Assembly (NCBI RefSeq): GCF_015706575.1
Contig: NW_024037058.1
Span: forward strand, 7,069,806 to 7,133,805
Direction of reading: 5' to 3'
DNA length: 64,000 nt
DNA from: Patiria miniata
Lineage: Eukaryota; Echinodermata; Asteroidea; Valvatida; Asterinidae
Below are positions 1 through 11,923 of this stretch, one piece after another; positions within the stretch are counted from its first letter, which is position 1; every line of letters begins with the position of its first letter. The position numbers were made by a program, and so were the translations under genes. The notes beneath the pieces were generated by a model, which made no database searches, was not told the origin of the DNA, and saw only the letters and a list, made by a program, of their open reading frames with translations.

Positions 1-106
1 GCGGATACGAAGTGGGAGTCCTTATAAGTTATATGCTTGAGTCTACGACATGTACGAAGCAACACAAAAGTAATGGGAGTTGCTGAAAAAATTCTAAGTC
101 CAAACT

Positions 107-814
107 AGACCTGTGAACGTGGCTATATACATAGCCACGCTTCAGTCTATAGTGAAAACAGTCTATTGTAATCCGCGGTTACTAAGATGGAGTGACCGTT
201 CTAGCCGAATTTCGGCTAAATTTGACAGATTATTTGCATACAAAAATGAGTTGTACAGAAAATCAGAAGAATATTTTTTTCGGCAGAATTATGAAGATGA
301 AGGAAAATGAAAAAGATTAGAGAAATATGGCACATTTGGTTTGAAAAACCTTCATTTTTTTGAAAGAAACCTGAAACAAACCCTTTCACAATGGAACAAC
401 AATATTTACTGGGTGATTTGGCAGTCTTTCGAAGTGGATTTAGCAGAATTTTATATGGTATTAGGGTCATCCTGCCATGTAAGACGTTTAGTTGGGTACC
501 CACTGGTGATACTCCTACCGTATTGCGCATGGGGACCTCGGGGTACCAGAGTGTCATGCCTGTCTTTGATTTTCTGATCATTTTGAAAACATTCGTTGTG
601 ACAAAGTTGTGCCGTACTTTACATCAAATTTCTTGGCAAGGACAGATCCAACACTCGCGTAAATTCACAGGAAGCCCAACAAATAAGTGATTTTACCTAT
701 GGGCAAAATTAAACATGATTATATGTTATATTATATCAAAAGATAGAATGCTTTCGCTTGTATTTACCCGAGGGAAGCGTGTGGCGTTGTATACAACGCC
801 ACGTTCACGGGTCT
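107..814. mobile_element. 708-bp terminal-inverted-repeat element with 10-bp flanking direct repeat
   Basis: The left end AGACCTGTGAACGTGGC (107-123) and right end GCCACGTTCACGGGTCT (798-814) are inverted copies, 16 of 17 matching. Each end also forms its own hairpin: CGTGGCTAT/ATAGCCACG at 118-139, and the perfect 22-base palindrome at 781-802. The 10-mer AAGTCCAAAC flanks both sides (96-105 and 815-824), a plausible target duplication. Its length would suit a Mutator-like element. No transposase-like frame inside. The sequences at 1-90 and about 846-990 also resemble each other. Confidence 0.55.
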
Positions 815-1014
815 AAGTCCAAACCAACTACCCTGTTGATGGCTACGTGAATACGGAGTGGGAGTGCTGCAGTGGAGCATGACGCAATACATACATGTAG
901 CGCTGAGAGTGAGAAGGTTTATTTGAGGGCAATCAACCGTGACTCCGTAGCCGGACGGCTACGAGCCTACGGCATGTACGGGGTGCATAGATCGAGTGGC
1001 AGGGTATTCTGCAA

Positions 1015-1895
1015 TTGTGCCAAACATTTATGTGTAAACTTCTGCTTTTCAAATCCTGCTTTTTTTTTAAAAATTACATTTCCATTTTTTCTAATGATCT
1101 CATTCAAGTCAAGGTAAATCATGGAGGAAGGTAAATAAAGTCCGAGAACCATTCGGTTGGTAGTCTGGTCCCGAGACGATCCTGACGTCGAATATTGTCA
1201 GTTCATGCAGGTCAGGAAACCAGACATGTCAGACGGCAAAAATTTGAGAAAGACAACCAGAACCAACCATCAAAATTTACTGCGATGGCAGCTTTCATGA
1301 TGAAAATTAACTAACAAATTGGTTAACACAATTATGCAGTAAACTAAGTCATGGAAATTCATATTATTATTTTGACACAAAAGCAATAACATGGAGATAT
1401 AATTACCTGACAATGTACTGCACAAGCGGTACGAAATCATAGCGGCCATGCTTTCATAACTTCAATCACGCACGTTTAAATATACGCAAGAAATGGTACA
1501 TAAAACAGCTGTCGGTTGAAACCTTATTACTTTTTCAAGAATGTTAATTCGTGTTTAAAAGTCTCAAATTTATATTTATTTTACAGTGAAAAAGAAAAAA
1601 TACTGTTTAACATTTCTTTGTGTTTAATTTATAAATTTTATATTGACTATTCATGCTTTTAATTTAGGTGAATTAACTTATCACAATGTCCCCTCCGGAA
1701 ATATACCAGCTGCCGGCATGCATCCAGAAAGGTCGTTTCTCTTGAGGGCGCACTTACTAAATTGTGGTAGGAATTTTTTGGAATTTTCTCCAGCTCGTCT
1801 GGCGATAAGATGACATGTGAGGGCAGCAAATAAAGTTAACAGAGGTTTATTTTTTAAAGATCTTTAGTTTTTTCTACTTCTCAAAACTCGAAAAG
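1015..1895. other. 5' flank of RUSF1, no gene seen
   Basis: AT-rich sequence with a short inverted pair at about 1158-1236 (TAGTCTGGTCCCGAG... GGTCAGGAAACCAGAC), a motif also present inside the AAAGGG-ended repeat family. No TATA box could be assigned to the gene starting at 1896. Confidence 0.4.
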
Positions 1896-4800
1896 ATGAT
1901 GGACAGTCTGGTTTGCAGGGAGTCTTACAGCTCTCGAGCCCGTCCGCTGAGGTACCTGAGGAGAAGCGATGGAACTATTCAGGTTTCCTCGGACGGAGGC
2001 AAAAACCAAGCGTTCCAGTCACTTGCCCAGACGTTTAGGGTAAGGAAACAAAATATATTTTTAAAATAGTTTCCCGTCCAGCTTCTTGCTTTTTGCCCTG
2101 GTTTTCCAAGATGGCGGATGGAATGGACGCTTCCATTTTACACAATTTGTGAAAATCAGCCTTAAGAATATCCAGGCCTTCGATTTGTCATTTTTCTTGT
2201 TAAAAACAAATAAAGAGACAATTTTACAAATTAAAAAAAAAAATTATCACTGCCTTATTAGAAAATATAAAAAATTGGGAATCTTTTGAGATTGTCCCAT
2301 TGGCCAATCAGAATCAAGGAAAGTGAAGTTCACCTCTGCAAAATGACCAATCACAATTGTTCCTCTGGGCCTGATGACTGGTACCTTGAAAGAAATTTCA
2401 AGATTATTTCTGCTTTTAGTATTCTAAAGTTTAAAAAGCTGAATTTTATTTTAAAATTATATTTCTTATATTCTGTGAATTATTTAGGTGAATTTATGAG
2501 GGATTTTGTGATTTCTTCAGGAAAACAATGATAAGAAAAAACAAATTAACAGTTTGACTGGTTACCGTATGTTGTGTGTGTTTGTGCATAAACTGCATTG
2601 CTTGTTTGTCACTCATAGAAAAAAATCATACACATGATGCAATGTGAATGTCAAAAAGTTTTGAAATGAGTTGAGTCAATGTTAATATTTCAGACGGTGT
2701 TTCTACCCCAAGGCTACCCTGAGAGCGTCAGCGAAGATTACCTGGAGTACCAGATATGGGACACAATTCAGGTTTGCTAAAATGTTCATGTAATTTTTCA
2801 AAACAAACTAACAAAAAGTGCATTTGTAGAAATTGATAAACTTATTTTAGGCCTATTCAGTTTTCTTACTTTGTTTCTTTTTGCAGGCATTTTGCAGCAG
2901 TATCACTGGCACTTTGGCCACACAGGCCATGCTGAAGGGAGTAGGCGTGGGTGATTCAACAGCCACGGCAGCAGCAGCAACAATTACGTGGCTGTTGAAA
3001 GGTACGAAGCCCGGAATAGTTGGCCCAATCTATTAAAACCAATTCAATTCAAGCCAGTTCAGGCTTGCGCAAGCAGCGCAGGCAAGCCCATTATTGTTGA
3101 TGTAGGCCTACCCTAACGTGGCGCGGCCCCTTTGATTTTTCGCCTGTAGCACCTAGCTAGAGTAAAAGTTTTAAGAGTGAAATTTCATCAAGTTCAAAAC
3201 ACTCCCGTTCATAAATCACAACTTTATCTACTCATTACAAAGTTAGAAAGAATTTTATTTTGGCTTGGTTTTCCAATTTTATTTCGAAGTGCACAGTGAA
3301 CTCTTTGAAAATGTCCCCAAAAAATTAGAAAATAACTTTCTGACAAACTTCTAGTTGGGTATGAAAGTAGACATAATAATGGTTTATCACATTTACAGAA
3401 ATTCTTAAATGTTAATTTGGAATTTTCCGAGATTTTAATATTCAAGTGCGCCAAGTTGGGAAAACTCAGCCGATTTGTGCCCAATTTCTGGACGCCATCG
3501 TTTTTGAATTTCGGATTAAATTCACAGAGGTTAAATAGGAAGCATTAAAGTACCAGTTTTTCACTGAATGAATTTGAAGTCAACAAAGAAGTTTGGCAAC
3601 ACTGATGTGGAAAGTCGGGGTAAACGTCGAAGTGCACCACGTTAGGGACACCACTATAGCCTACCAATCCATCAAAACCCAGCCACTCACAGCCTGACCC
3701 AACCCAACCCAACCTTCACCCAGCACAACCAAACCCAACCCATCCCACACCCCCAACCCAACCCAACCCAACCCAACCCAACACAACGCAACACAATGCA
3801 ACCTAGCCCAGCACAACCTGACTCAACCCAAGCCTTCTCAACCTAACCCAATTCGACCCAGCCCAGCCCAGCCCACCCACCCACCCACCCACCCACCCAC
3901 CCAACCTTAAAACCATTTTGAAAAAGTAAGCACATAACACAAAGAGAGATTAAATATTTCAAATCTTGTTATTTGCATAATTTGTCTTTCAGATGGTACA
4001 GGGATGTGTGGCCGGATACTGTTTGCATGGTACCAGGGGTAAGTTATCAACTTTTTTATAGCAAAATCGTACGACCCGAGGTTAGTCTGAGTATCACCCA
4101 TTATCCACAGAGCCAAATCCTAAAGAACGTCTGACATCTCCTGACATGCAAATTTATGCAAGCCGCGCGCCAGCCAGTCGGAGTTGACTTTAATAAATTG
4201 TGACGTCATTTCATTCCAAAATCAGGACTTAATGGTTTGGTTGGTCAATTCGAATGCAGTGCTTTGTAATACAATAACAACCAGCCCCATATCGCGTAAC
4301 ATGATACAGAGCGCGTAACATGTTTTTTTAAAAATCCATTGTCTATGTGACGTGCAACGGGTGAATGACCGAAGACTCGATATAGAAAGCGCCCGCTGAT
4401 TGGTCAAAATCTAGGAAGTCAATAGGCAGGGTCTTGCCTAAATAATCAGCAATCTGTTCACGCGAAAGACTAGACATTTCAAACAAAATCCCTGTTTTTG
4501 TTTTTGGAAGAAGACATTTTGGTTGGAAAAACCTGGCTTTGTGTACAGGAACATGATTGTTTTTCTTGACTTTTCCCGTATCTACGACTACGAGCACAAA
4601 ACTTCAAACAATATTTGCTATAAAAAAACAACAAATCCATCCATTTCTGAAAATTACAGCAAAAGCTAATGTTGTATATTCCCTTTAAATACAAACCTTT
4701 TTTTATTGTAACATTTAATTTTTTAACAGATCAAGTCTTGACTGTGATGCAAAAAGGTGGAGGTAAGATACTTTGTTTTATTCATTTTCTTGAATCTTTA

Positions 4801-7800
4801 AAACCTAACCCAACCTATTCAAAAATGATAACTGTGAAGATTACAAGTTTTCATTCTTTCATGGTTGATGTTGATTTCCCGATAAGGTTTGTTGGCCATC
4901 AGCCTCATCAAATGAGGGGAATCGTTATAGCGATTTTTGGCAAGGTATACACCTCCAGAGTTGAAAAATATGTGACAGCATTGCATCGGTGGCAGCTTTT
5001 CGGGTGTTATCACCCTTTTTTTCAAAATGTCCATCAAAATGCTTGTTACCACTCTAGGGGCGGCATACCTTGCGCATGCGCACTATAATCATTTATGCCC
5101 TGATTTGATACTGACCAAACCCCCAGGCTGATGGCCTATTGTGTCTGGCTTTTTGTCAGTGGCCACTTGTTTGAATGATAAGTATTTTTCTTAATGATAG
5201 TTTGGAATGTATTTCATTACTTTAACTTTGTATGGGTTGTAAGGGTCAGCCTTGCTACCCCACCCAGGTTTTGGTATGCCTTAATTAGTTCATGGAGCTA
5301 TTAGTTTGCGTCTTATCAAAGTCTTAACAAAGGATCTGCAGACTGCAGTCAGTATTCAATGCTTGAATACACATGCAGTATATAAAGGCCCATGGCATGG
5401 TTTGGGCGAGGCATTCCTTACATCAGAGTGGCTGGGGATACTTGGTTAGCCTGGCGGGCGACGGTTCTTTATTTTGTATTTAGTTTTTGCTACCCAAGCC
5501 GGACTGTAGCTATTTTTTTAGTTCTGTATAATTTGTACCCGCCGTCTGTCAAGCGTACTTTCTTTGTATTTATTTGGTACATTATGTCGGGCTTCCTGGG
5601 CTCCTGGCCAAGCTGACTTTCTATTTACTATGGGCGTGGCCCTTTACCTTTGTTTATATATTTTTCTGTGGCTATGCTAACTTGGGGCGTGTAATATCAA
5701 TTTGTGATTGCACAGGGAATTAATGATATTTTCCTGAGACCAAAATGTCTTTTCTCGTGGTTGATTTATTTTTGAGTTTGTGTCAATTCACTGGCGGGCG
5801 TGGCCTCCTAAAGGGGGTCCCCGGTTACAGGTTGAAAAGCACTTACATACATTCGCGCGAAATTTTCCATGTGGATTTAATCAGATAGAAGAAGGAAGAC
5901 ATTTTATCCTGTTTGCAGTGTTGTAGTCGAAGTCACCAACGTCGAGTCCGAGTCTGAGTCACGAGTCACTTGTTCTCAGTTGTTCATGCGACACTCTTTG
6001 GTTCCGGACACTTTTTGGCATGACACTGGGCCCTGGTGCCGCTCGTCGTGCAGGGGCTAGGCGTTCGTGCGCGGCCCCTGGATACGATTTTCCACGGCCC
6101 CTTGTTTTGTAGATGGAGTCAAAAGAATGGTACCTCCGTCGCACAAATACGTAACATTATGTTGTCTATTTTGATGAAAATATGTGACACGAGTCACCAA
6201 GCTCGAGTCCCAGTCATCGTGGTCGAATCCGCGTCCGAGTCATTTTCAAATGTGACTCGAGTCGAGTCCGAGTGAGTCATGAAAAATGTGACTCAAGTCC
6301 GAGTCCTGGACTCGAGTCCTACGACACTGCCTGTTTGAGTCTTGCTGTGTTCTATTTTACAGGTTATTTGCTGACATTTTGAACGATACAGCCATCTGCA
6401 TTGAGTTAGTGTCGCCGTTATTTCCGAAATACTTCACAGCGATTGCCTGCATCTCTGGAGTCTGCAAGGTAATTTACCCAAAACATTTAAAACACAAAAT
6501 ATTTGAGAAATATACTTATTACTTAACCTTTTACTTTTGCTGGACAAGAGACATATACTTGTAAGAGTGTGCCTTTTTGCATGTGCCAGACTTGTATTTG
6601 GTGTATATTTTACTTCCAAAAACATTGGTGTATGAATACATTTGTTTATGAATATAATATTTGTGTATATGAATTTGTTTTTGTCATGTGTGCGCTGTTG
6701 TTATTAAGAGTATTAAATAAATGGTGATTTTATTTTTGTTGTGAATTTTCTAAATATAAACTTCTTTTGTGTTGCCTGAACAAGGTTTTGGGAAGAGACT
6801 TACCCGTCCTAAATGATGTAGACCATAAACCGTAAATTCCTCATCGGATTACTGAGGTCAAAGATCATGTAGGGGTCATTAGAGGTCATTGTTCAAATAT
6901 GCATCAAATGTTTAACTACAGAATTTCATGGATGTTAATGTAACTTGGATGGAGTGATCCTTGGGTGGGGGGTTCATGACAACTCTTCCAAAATTGGAGG
7001 TCAAAGGTCATGTAGGGGTCATTGAGGTTGTTCAAAAATGCACAAAATTGGCTTTTCTGCTAACTGTTAAGCAGCGTCATGAAATTGGGCCCTGTATTTA
7101 TCCTATTGAAAATCATCAATTCTTGAGTGGCTTATTGTCAATGTCTTCCATTTTTTTGTTGGGGGTAGTCTATTGTGGGCGTGGCTGGAGGGGCAACGAG
7201 GGCGGCACTGACCCTGCACCAAGCCAGGAGAGACAACATGGCCGACGTCAGTGCCAAAGACGGAAGTCAGGTCAGTCTTGCGCCCTCGTTCAAATTACCT
7301 GGCCACAGCTTAAGATTACACACATGTCAGTGGGAAGCGGCTGTAGCGGCTACACCTGTTTCCTATTGACACGTATGTAATCTTAAGCCATGGCCAAGCA
7401 ATTTGGAACGTGTTGAACTTGAACTTGGCCGCTGTACACGGCCTGTCGTCGTAGCAAATATCGCTCCATGGCGGGGCCTTGGAGTGTTGCAAAATATGAA
7501 GTTACAATGAGAAGTATCGTAAAAATATGGTACAAATGACACTCAAGAGTCAGTATATGTGATGCGATCATGCTACATGAGTTGTTTGTCGGGAAATTTC
7601 ATTTGGAGATACAGGCCAAAATAGGGCCACTTCATCACATCACTTCATCACATCTCTTGGTGTTCCGACTTTATAATTTTTGAACTAAAAATGGTATCAG
7701 CATGCGGTTTTCAGAGCAGCCTGCTGAGATTGTGCTCTTTTCAAATCTGTAACAAAACTTTTTTTGACCAGGGTCGACAAACGACTCATTTAGCTTGATC

Positions 7801-10800
7801 GCATCACATATGTGGAGTTTGATCTGACTTTACAATTTGGCCAATATATTTTTATGTCTTTTTTGAAAAATCTTCTTTTTTTTTGGCCAAAAATAATCCC
7901 GTTGTCAAGTGGTTTATGAGGTTGAACACCTTTTCACTCCTGTAAAATGTTGCCTGTAGATTTCCTTTTTATGGTTACGACATTTTCTTAAAAGTTGACA
8001 GGGATTTGTCTATGCTTGTTTTCATCCAGGAAACGTTAGTCAACCTGGCGGCGTTGTTGGTTGGTCTGTTCCTTACTCCAATGGTGGCCGGAAATCCAAT
8101 GTAAGCGAGATAACTGATGCGTAACTTGACAAAACTTTGATGAATGTATATGAGGTAAAATAAAACAAATATAACATGGTTCGCTGGTTGATAGTCGATA
8201 CTTAGCTTCCTTCAGTGTTTAGAGGTTGAAAAACTAATTCCCTTGCCTTCGCCTTAAGACTACTTTGGCCCACAGACCATGAGGTTTTGTTATTTTTTCC
8301 CTTCATGCAGGTTGACATGGTTCCTCTTTTTCCTGTTCACGTTCCTCCATCTTTACTCCAATTACCGGGCCGTTACCTGCGTCGTCATGGAAACGCTGAA
8401 TCAATCCCGGTTGCACATCGTCTGCCAGGAGCACCTCGGCTCCGTGGACAGTCACATTATGAGTCCGGCCGCCGCAAACGCACTGGAACCGGTCGTATGG
8501 AGTAAGTTCATGCGTGACAGTAGTCATATGCCAAAGTCTGGATTGCGATTCTGTTCCCTGTACCCTAGCCTTCCCAAATCCTCCCCAAAACCTCTTTGCA
8601 AAATGGAGGATTTTGCAGTATTGAGGCGATATGGCAAACAATGTGTGGCTGATTTTGGAGGATGCACTGTGTCAGGGTCTTGGGCCGGACCTTGTGTTGC
8701 TTATGTTCAGCTGCGTATACATTTAGGCCTAGATTATACTTGAAATCCTCCGCACTGCTCCAGTATGTCATTGGCCCTGCCTCAACACATTGACGGTGAT
8801 TGCTGGAGGATTTTGCAGGATTGAGGCAGTGGTCAACCCTCCAAGGACCACATTCAAGAAATAACGGATGATTTTGCAGGATTGAGGCTGTATGCAATTT
8901 TGACATGAAGGCAGTTGGAGGATTTTGTAGGTTGCATCCTAGCAAAAATCCCTAGGGAGTTAGGGTTAATGTAGCTGATTCCAGCACCTTTCATTCATAG
9001 TCAAGCCATCCCCTGTCAATAGAGGGCGGTATCGACAAGATGAATCAAATGGAGTCTTGGGAACATTGGCACCCAACCCAAGAACTTCTGAGCATGGCTC
9101 ATGCACAGGTTTGATCTTGTATTTAAAGCGCGCGAGGTATGCTCAGATTTCTCGGGTCAGGGTGCCAAAGTTCTCAAGACTAAAGTTGATTCATCTTGTC
9201 AATAGCAACCTCTACAGCAGCAAAAAATGTAACTCTGCAACTTGAAAATTGTATTCTGGAATTGTATTCTCACTGTTAACATTTTCTGAATTTTTTTTCT
9301 GCCACAGGACTTAGCCGGCCACTGCGTGTCAACTTGGGTGTTCAGTTCGGTTGGCTTGTCAAAAGGTAGTCTTGAAAGTTACTTTTAATTTTGTCAACCT
9401 TTTTCAAATTTTCTCCTTTTTTTTTTTTTTTTTGGTCTCAACAAATTCAGAGGTCAACCAAAGTGTAGTATTGCCCGGACATGTAGAATAATTGGACGAC
9501 ACCTTCAAAAATTAATTTTGGACTGAACTGCAACACTGATCTGTTAGTGACGCGTAACAAATTTTTTTTTATCTCTTTGTTTCAACAGGTCGCCAGATAT
9601 GGAAAAGTGTCTCTATAGCAACAGAAACCAAAAATTCTTAATCGGCCTCAACAGACAAACAGGTAGAAATCATTCAAACATATGGAACTCTTTTGCATGC
9701 GCCCAGCGAACCAATTATATTGGTTTGAAAAGGACACATATTTGAGACAACAATCAGCTTAGCATGATTGGGCATTGGTTTAAATTCTTGCTCTGTTTTC
9801 CTCAATGGGGACATTTCTTTTGCCGATGCCAGAGAGACCACCCTGTTGTTTTCTTCAGGCATAAGGCTTTTCCTCGGATCTGCTGATTTCCTCATTTTTT
9901 ACTTCTCATGAAGGCCATTACAAATAAAAAACACTGTAAATTAGTCTTGTGTAGTTTTGAATTTCCTCGTTTTTTTGTAAATTCCTTGTGTATGTCTGTT
10001 TCTTTGTTTATGACTGACTGACTGACTGTCACTTGTGAATTACACTGGTTTTAGCCATTATTAATCAATTGATAGAATTTTGTGTACAAAGGGACTGGTG
10101 TTTGTAGCATTTTTATATTACCAGTTTTTAATTTATATCAATTTGTCTTAAATTTTAGTTAATTATTACTCTTTAATTATATAAAACTTTGATTAAGCTT
10201 TTCACATTTAAAGTTCCTGTATTAATCCTCCGGATTGTTCAATTTGTGCTCTACACTGCTCTACACTACACTGCTCATAGCTTTTCCTTGTACATACATA
10301 CCGGTACAACCACATACACTCTTGTTTTACTATACTCTCGAGGACAATGCTTTGTGTTTCCCTTTGTCCCTGTAATATAACACTCTCCCATAGACTAAGC
10401 ACACAAACTTACTACAGAGGACCGTTTTGAACAAAAGACCCAACTCCCGAGGACTGAAAGGATCTGTTGTTCTCCCTTTGTGTGTCGGTCCTCGGGGGTT
10501 ATGTAGAACATGCACACAATGTGCCTGTACTGTGTGTATTGTTTTCTGACCTTGCTGTCCACAGGTTGTTACCCATGCATTCCAAGACTCATTGATCATT
10601 TGACATTGAAATTTTCTCAGTACAGCAGAGTTTGTTCTGCGGTGTTATTACTCATTTATAGTCATTTTATATTTCTGAAATCAAGATGCGTGACCAAATG
10701 TTTCCCTTCATAAGTATTTCCTATTTCAACTAGTATATACTACCCGGCCCGTGAGAAGTTCCTCAGTCAGTCAGCCTGCCTACCCGTCCGCCCAGTTCAG

Positions 10801-11923
10801 TAATCCCAGCGCATATTAATTTCATTGTTGTGGAATAAATTCGCTGTTATCACAGTCCTCAACTAAAGAAGTTTGTGTAATGACTACCTTTTCCCCAACA
10901 CTTGACTAGCCTTCCGTTGTCTTGTTTTCCCAATAAGATTATTTTGGGTTTTTTTTTTCAGGGTCAATAAATATAGTGCTGCATAGGGACTGTTCAGCGG
11001 ATGATGTCATCAAGGCCTGCTTCCAAGCTGAGATCATACAACATGCGACGAAACATGTGCAGCGAGAAAGTCAGGTACAGGTAAATTCAGAAAAACATTC
11101 AGAAAAACAATTAGTTGGGCGTACATCGCACATAAGCACACAAACGAGAACACTCTTGCAGTAAGTTCCGATCCTCTATAGGTTCTTGAAAGTGGTAAAA
11201 AAAACGCCATCCGGTGTTCATGCACAGAGGTCCATTGAATTAAAGTGATCCTAATCATAATCAAATTAAAATCATTTCCTAACCTGTTTCTCCACAGAGA
11301 TCAGATCCTTTAGGGATCAAGCCAGTCTTCTATCACGAAATCAGAGATCTTCTTGCCAAGGGTAAGTACATTTAATATGCCTTTATCAAGATTGAAATAT
11401 TTTCTGGATGATAATTTTTCTGAAAAAGAAAATTGCTTTTCAACTTGGTATCATTAAAATGAAATTGCAATTGGATGGCGACTTTGGTTTTGAAATACAA
11501 TTGGTGAAAAATCTCTGATGTTCAAATATGTAGTTGATCTAAATGTAACTTTTTACGGTCATGAAATTGTTTACAGAGGTGATTTTATGGTATCGTAAAT
11601 TGTAATGAAATGTATGTACAAAGCACATCTTGACAAAACTCCAGCGTTCAGCATCTACGCCGCTTTAGTTTAACGAGGCCCTGTCATCCAAAAGCTGAAT
11701 CGAAAAAAAACCCAAATTGTCTGCTCCGACAGGAAGTCACATGACCCCCGATGACTGCTGGGAAGCAGTCCGGCTGTCGGGCCTGATCAGCGACAACCTC
11801 TTCCCACAATTCATTGCGGAGCTGGAGATGGCGGGCTGGGTCATAGGTCAATCGTTGTTAGGGCCTGACGAGTGGAGAGCGGAGTGGAGCCTAGAAGGCA
11901 TGGCAGAAAAGAAAGTGTATTGA
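1896..11923 (+). CDS. RUSF1: RUS family member 1 (C16orf58-like, DUF647), 14 exons
   Basis: Spliced coding exons, all with GT-AG borders and compatible phases: 1896-2039, 2694-2771, 2887-3001, 3993-4038, 4730-4762, 6363-6468, 7169-7270, 8030-8100, 8311-8501, 9308-9365, 9589-9662, 10962-11074, 11298-11361, 11733-11923. They join to 1,386 bases, 461 residues plus TGA, close to the vertebrate length of about 468. The RUS (root UVB sensitive, DUF647) domain covers roughly residues 45-255. Signatures seen are VFLPQGYPESVSEDYL (about 50-65), LFADILND (140-147) and GGATRAALTLHQARRDNMAD (181-200). Residues about 209-248 are strongly hydrophobic (ETLVNLAALLVGLF, then LTWFLFFLFTFLHLY), so membrane association is likely. 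The C-terminus DEWRAEWSLEG...KKVY matches the end of the vertebrate protein. The start is the first of two tandem ATG codons; nothing upstream extends it clearly. Plant RUS proteins act in light and auxin responses; the animal function is poorly known. No frameshift or lost exon was seen. The family call is firm; single exon borders are slightly less so. Confidence 0.93.
3690..3905. repeat. Degenerate CCCAA / CCCA tandem repeat
   Basis: About 215 bases of cytosine-rich, guanine-poor pentamer repeats (CCCAA, ACCCA, then a CCCA run at the end) in RUSF1 intron 3. The other strand reads TTGGG repeats, telomere-like in composition but not the animal TTAGGG unit. Confidence 0.8.
4500..4687 (-). repeat. 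Internally deleted copy of the AAAGGG-ended repeat family
   Basis: In reverse orientation it matches the start of the full copies at 26332 and 61382: the terminus AAAGGGAATATACAACATT, then TTTTGCTGTAATTTTCAGAAATGG, a poly-A-rich middle with AAGAAAAACAATCATG, and GCCAGGTTTTTCCAAC. The middle of the element is missing. Located in RUSF1 intron 4. Confidence 0.65.
5916..6329. mobile_element. Non-autonomous hAT-type element with perfect 8-bp target duplication
   Basis: The termini CAGTGTTGTAG (5916) and CTACGACACTG (ending 6329) are inverted. CCTGTTTG occurs directly on both sides (5908-5915 and 6330-6337), the 8-bp duplication typical of hAT transposition. Subterminal regions are full of short GACTCGAGTC / GAGTCCGAGTC repeats. 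At 414 bp with no transposase it is a MITE. It sits just before exon 6 of RUSF1. Confidence 0.88.
6835..7060. repeat. Twice-repeated GGTCA-rich unit in RUSF1 intron 6
   Basis: Two related stretches share AGGTCAAAGATCATGTAGG or AGGTCAAAGGTCATGTAGG, then GGTCATT, then a TTCAAA(T/A)ATGCA segment. The second contains AGGTCAAAGGTCA at 6998-7010, a perfect DR1 nuclear-receptor motif. The composition resembles the larger element at 57840-59724. Confidence 0.55.
7300..7396. repeat. Foldback repeat just downstream of RUSF1 exon 7
   Basis: Arms 7300-7329 and 7367-7396 are inverted copies with a few mismatches around a shared CTTAAGATTACA / TGTAATCTTAAG core. A transcript would form a stem of about 30 pairs with a 37-base loop beginning 29 bases after the splice donor. 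Confidence 0.75.
8563..8967. repeat. CCCTAA-ended, GGAGGATTTTGCAGG-rich repeat, copy 1
   Basis: Ends are inverted (CCCTAGCCTTCCC at the start, GGGAGTTAGGGTT at the end). The inside contains many copies of GGAGGATTTTG(C)AGGATTGAGG in both orientations. Related copies lie at 14095-14420, 49677-50054 and 54123-54466. Located in RUSF1 intron 9. Confidence 0.75.
9021..9214. repeat. 194-bp foldback element in RUSF1 intron 9
   Basis: The two halves are inverted copies over about 80 bases each. GACAAGATGAATCAA with AGTCTTGGGAAC and TTGGCACCC on the left pair with GGGTGCCAAAGTTCTCAAGACT and TTGATTCATCTTGTC on the right. No open frame. Confidence 0.75.
10012..10055 (-). repeat. Single unit of the GACAGTCAGTCAG minisatellite
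   Basis: Reads (GACT)n, then GTCACTTGTGAATTACACTGG on the + strand, the reverse complement of one unit of the 18.8-19.6 kb array. Another partial unit lies at 38766-38787. Located in RUSF1 intron 11. Confidence 0.6.

Noticed and set aside
216..690. Frames of 78-121 codons on both strands near the window start
   Set aside because: They overlap one another inside the 107-814 TIR element and none resembles a transposase.
4469..5088. Frames of 71-139 codons around 4.3-5.1 kb
   Set aside because: They cross the RUSF1 microexon and a repeat copy; the microexon itself reads in a different, spliced context.
8279..8743. 154-codon + strand frame
   Set aside because: Only 8311-8501 of it is real RUSF1 exon 9; the rest is read-through into flanking intron and the CCCTAA-ended repeat.
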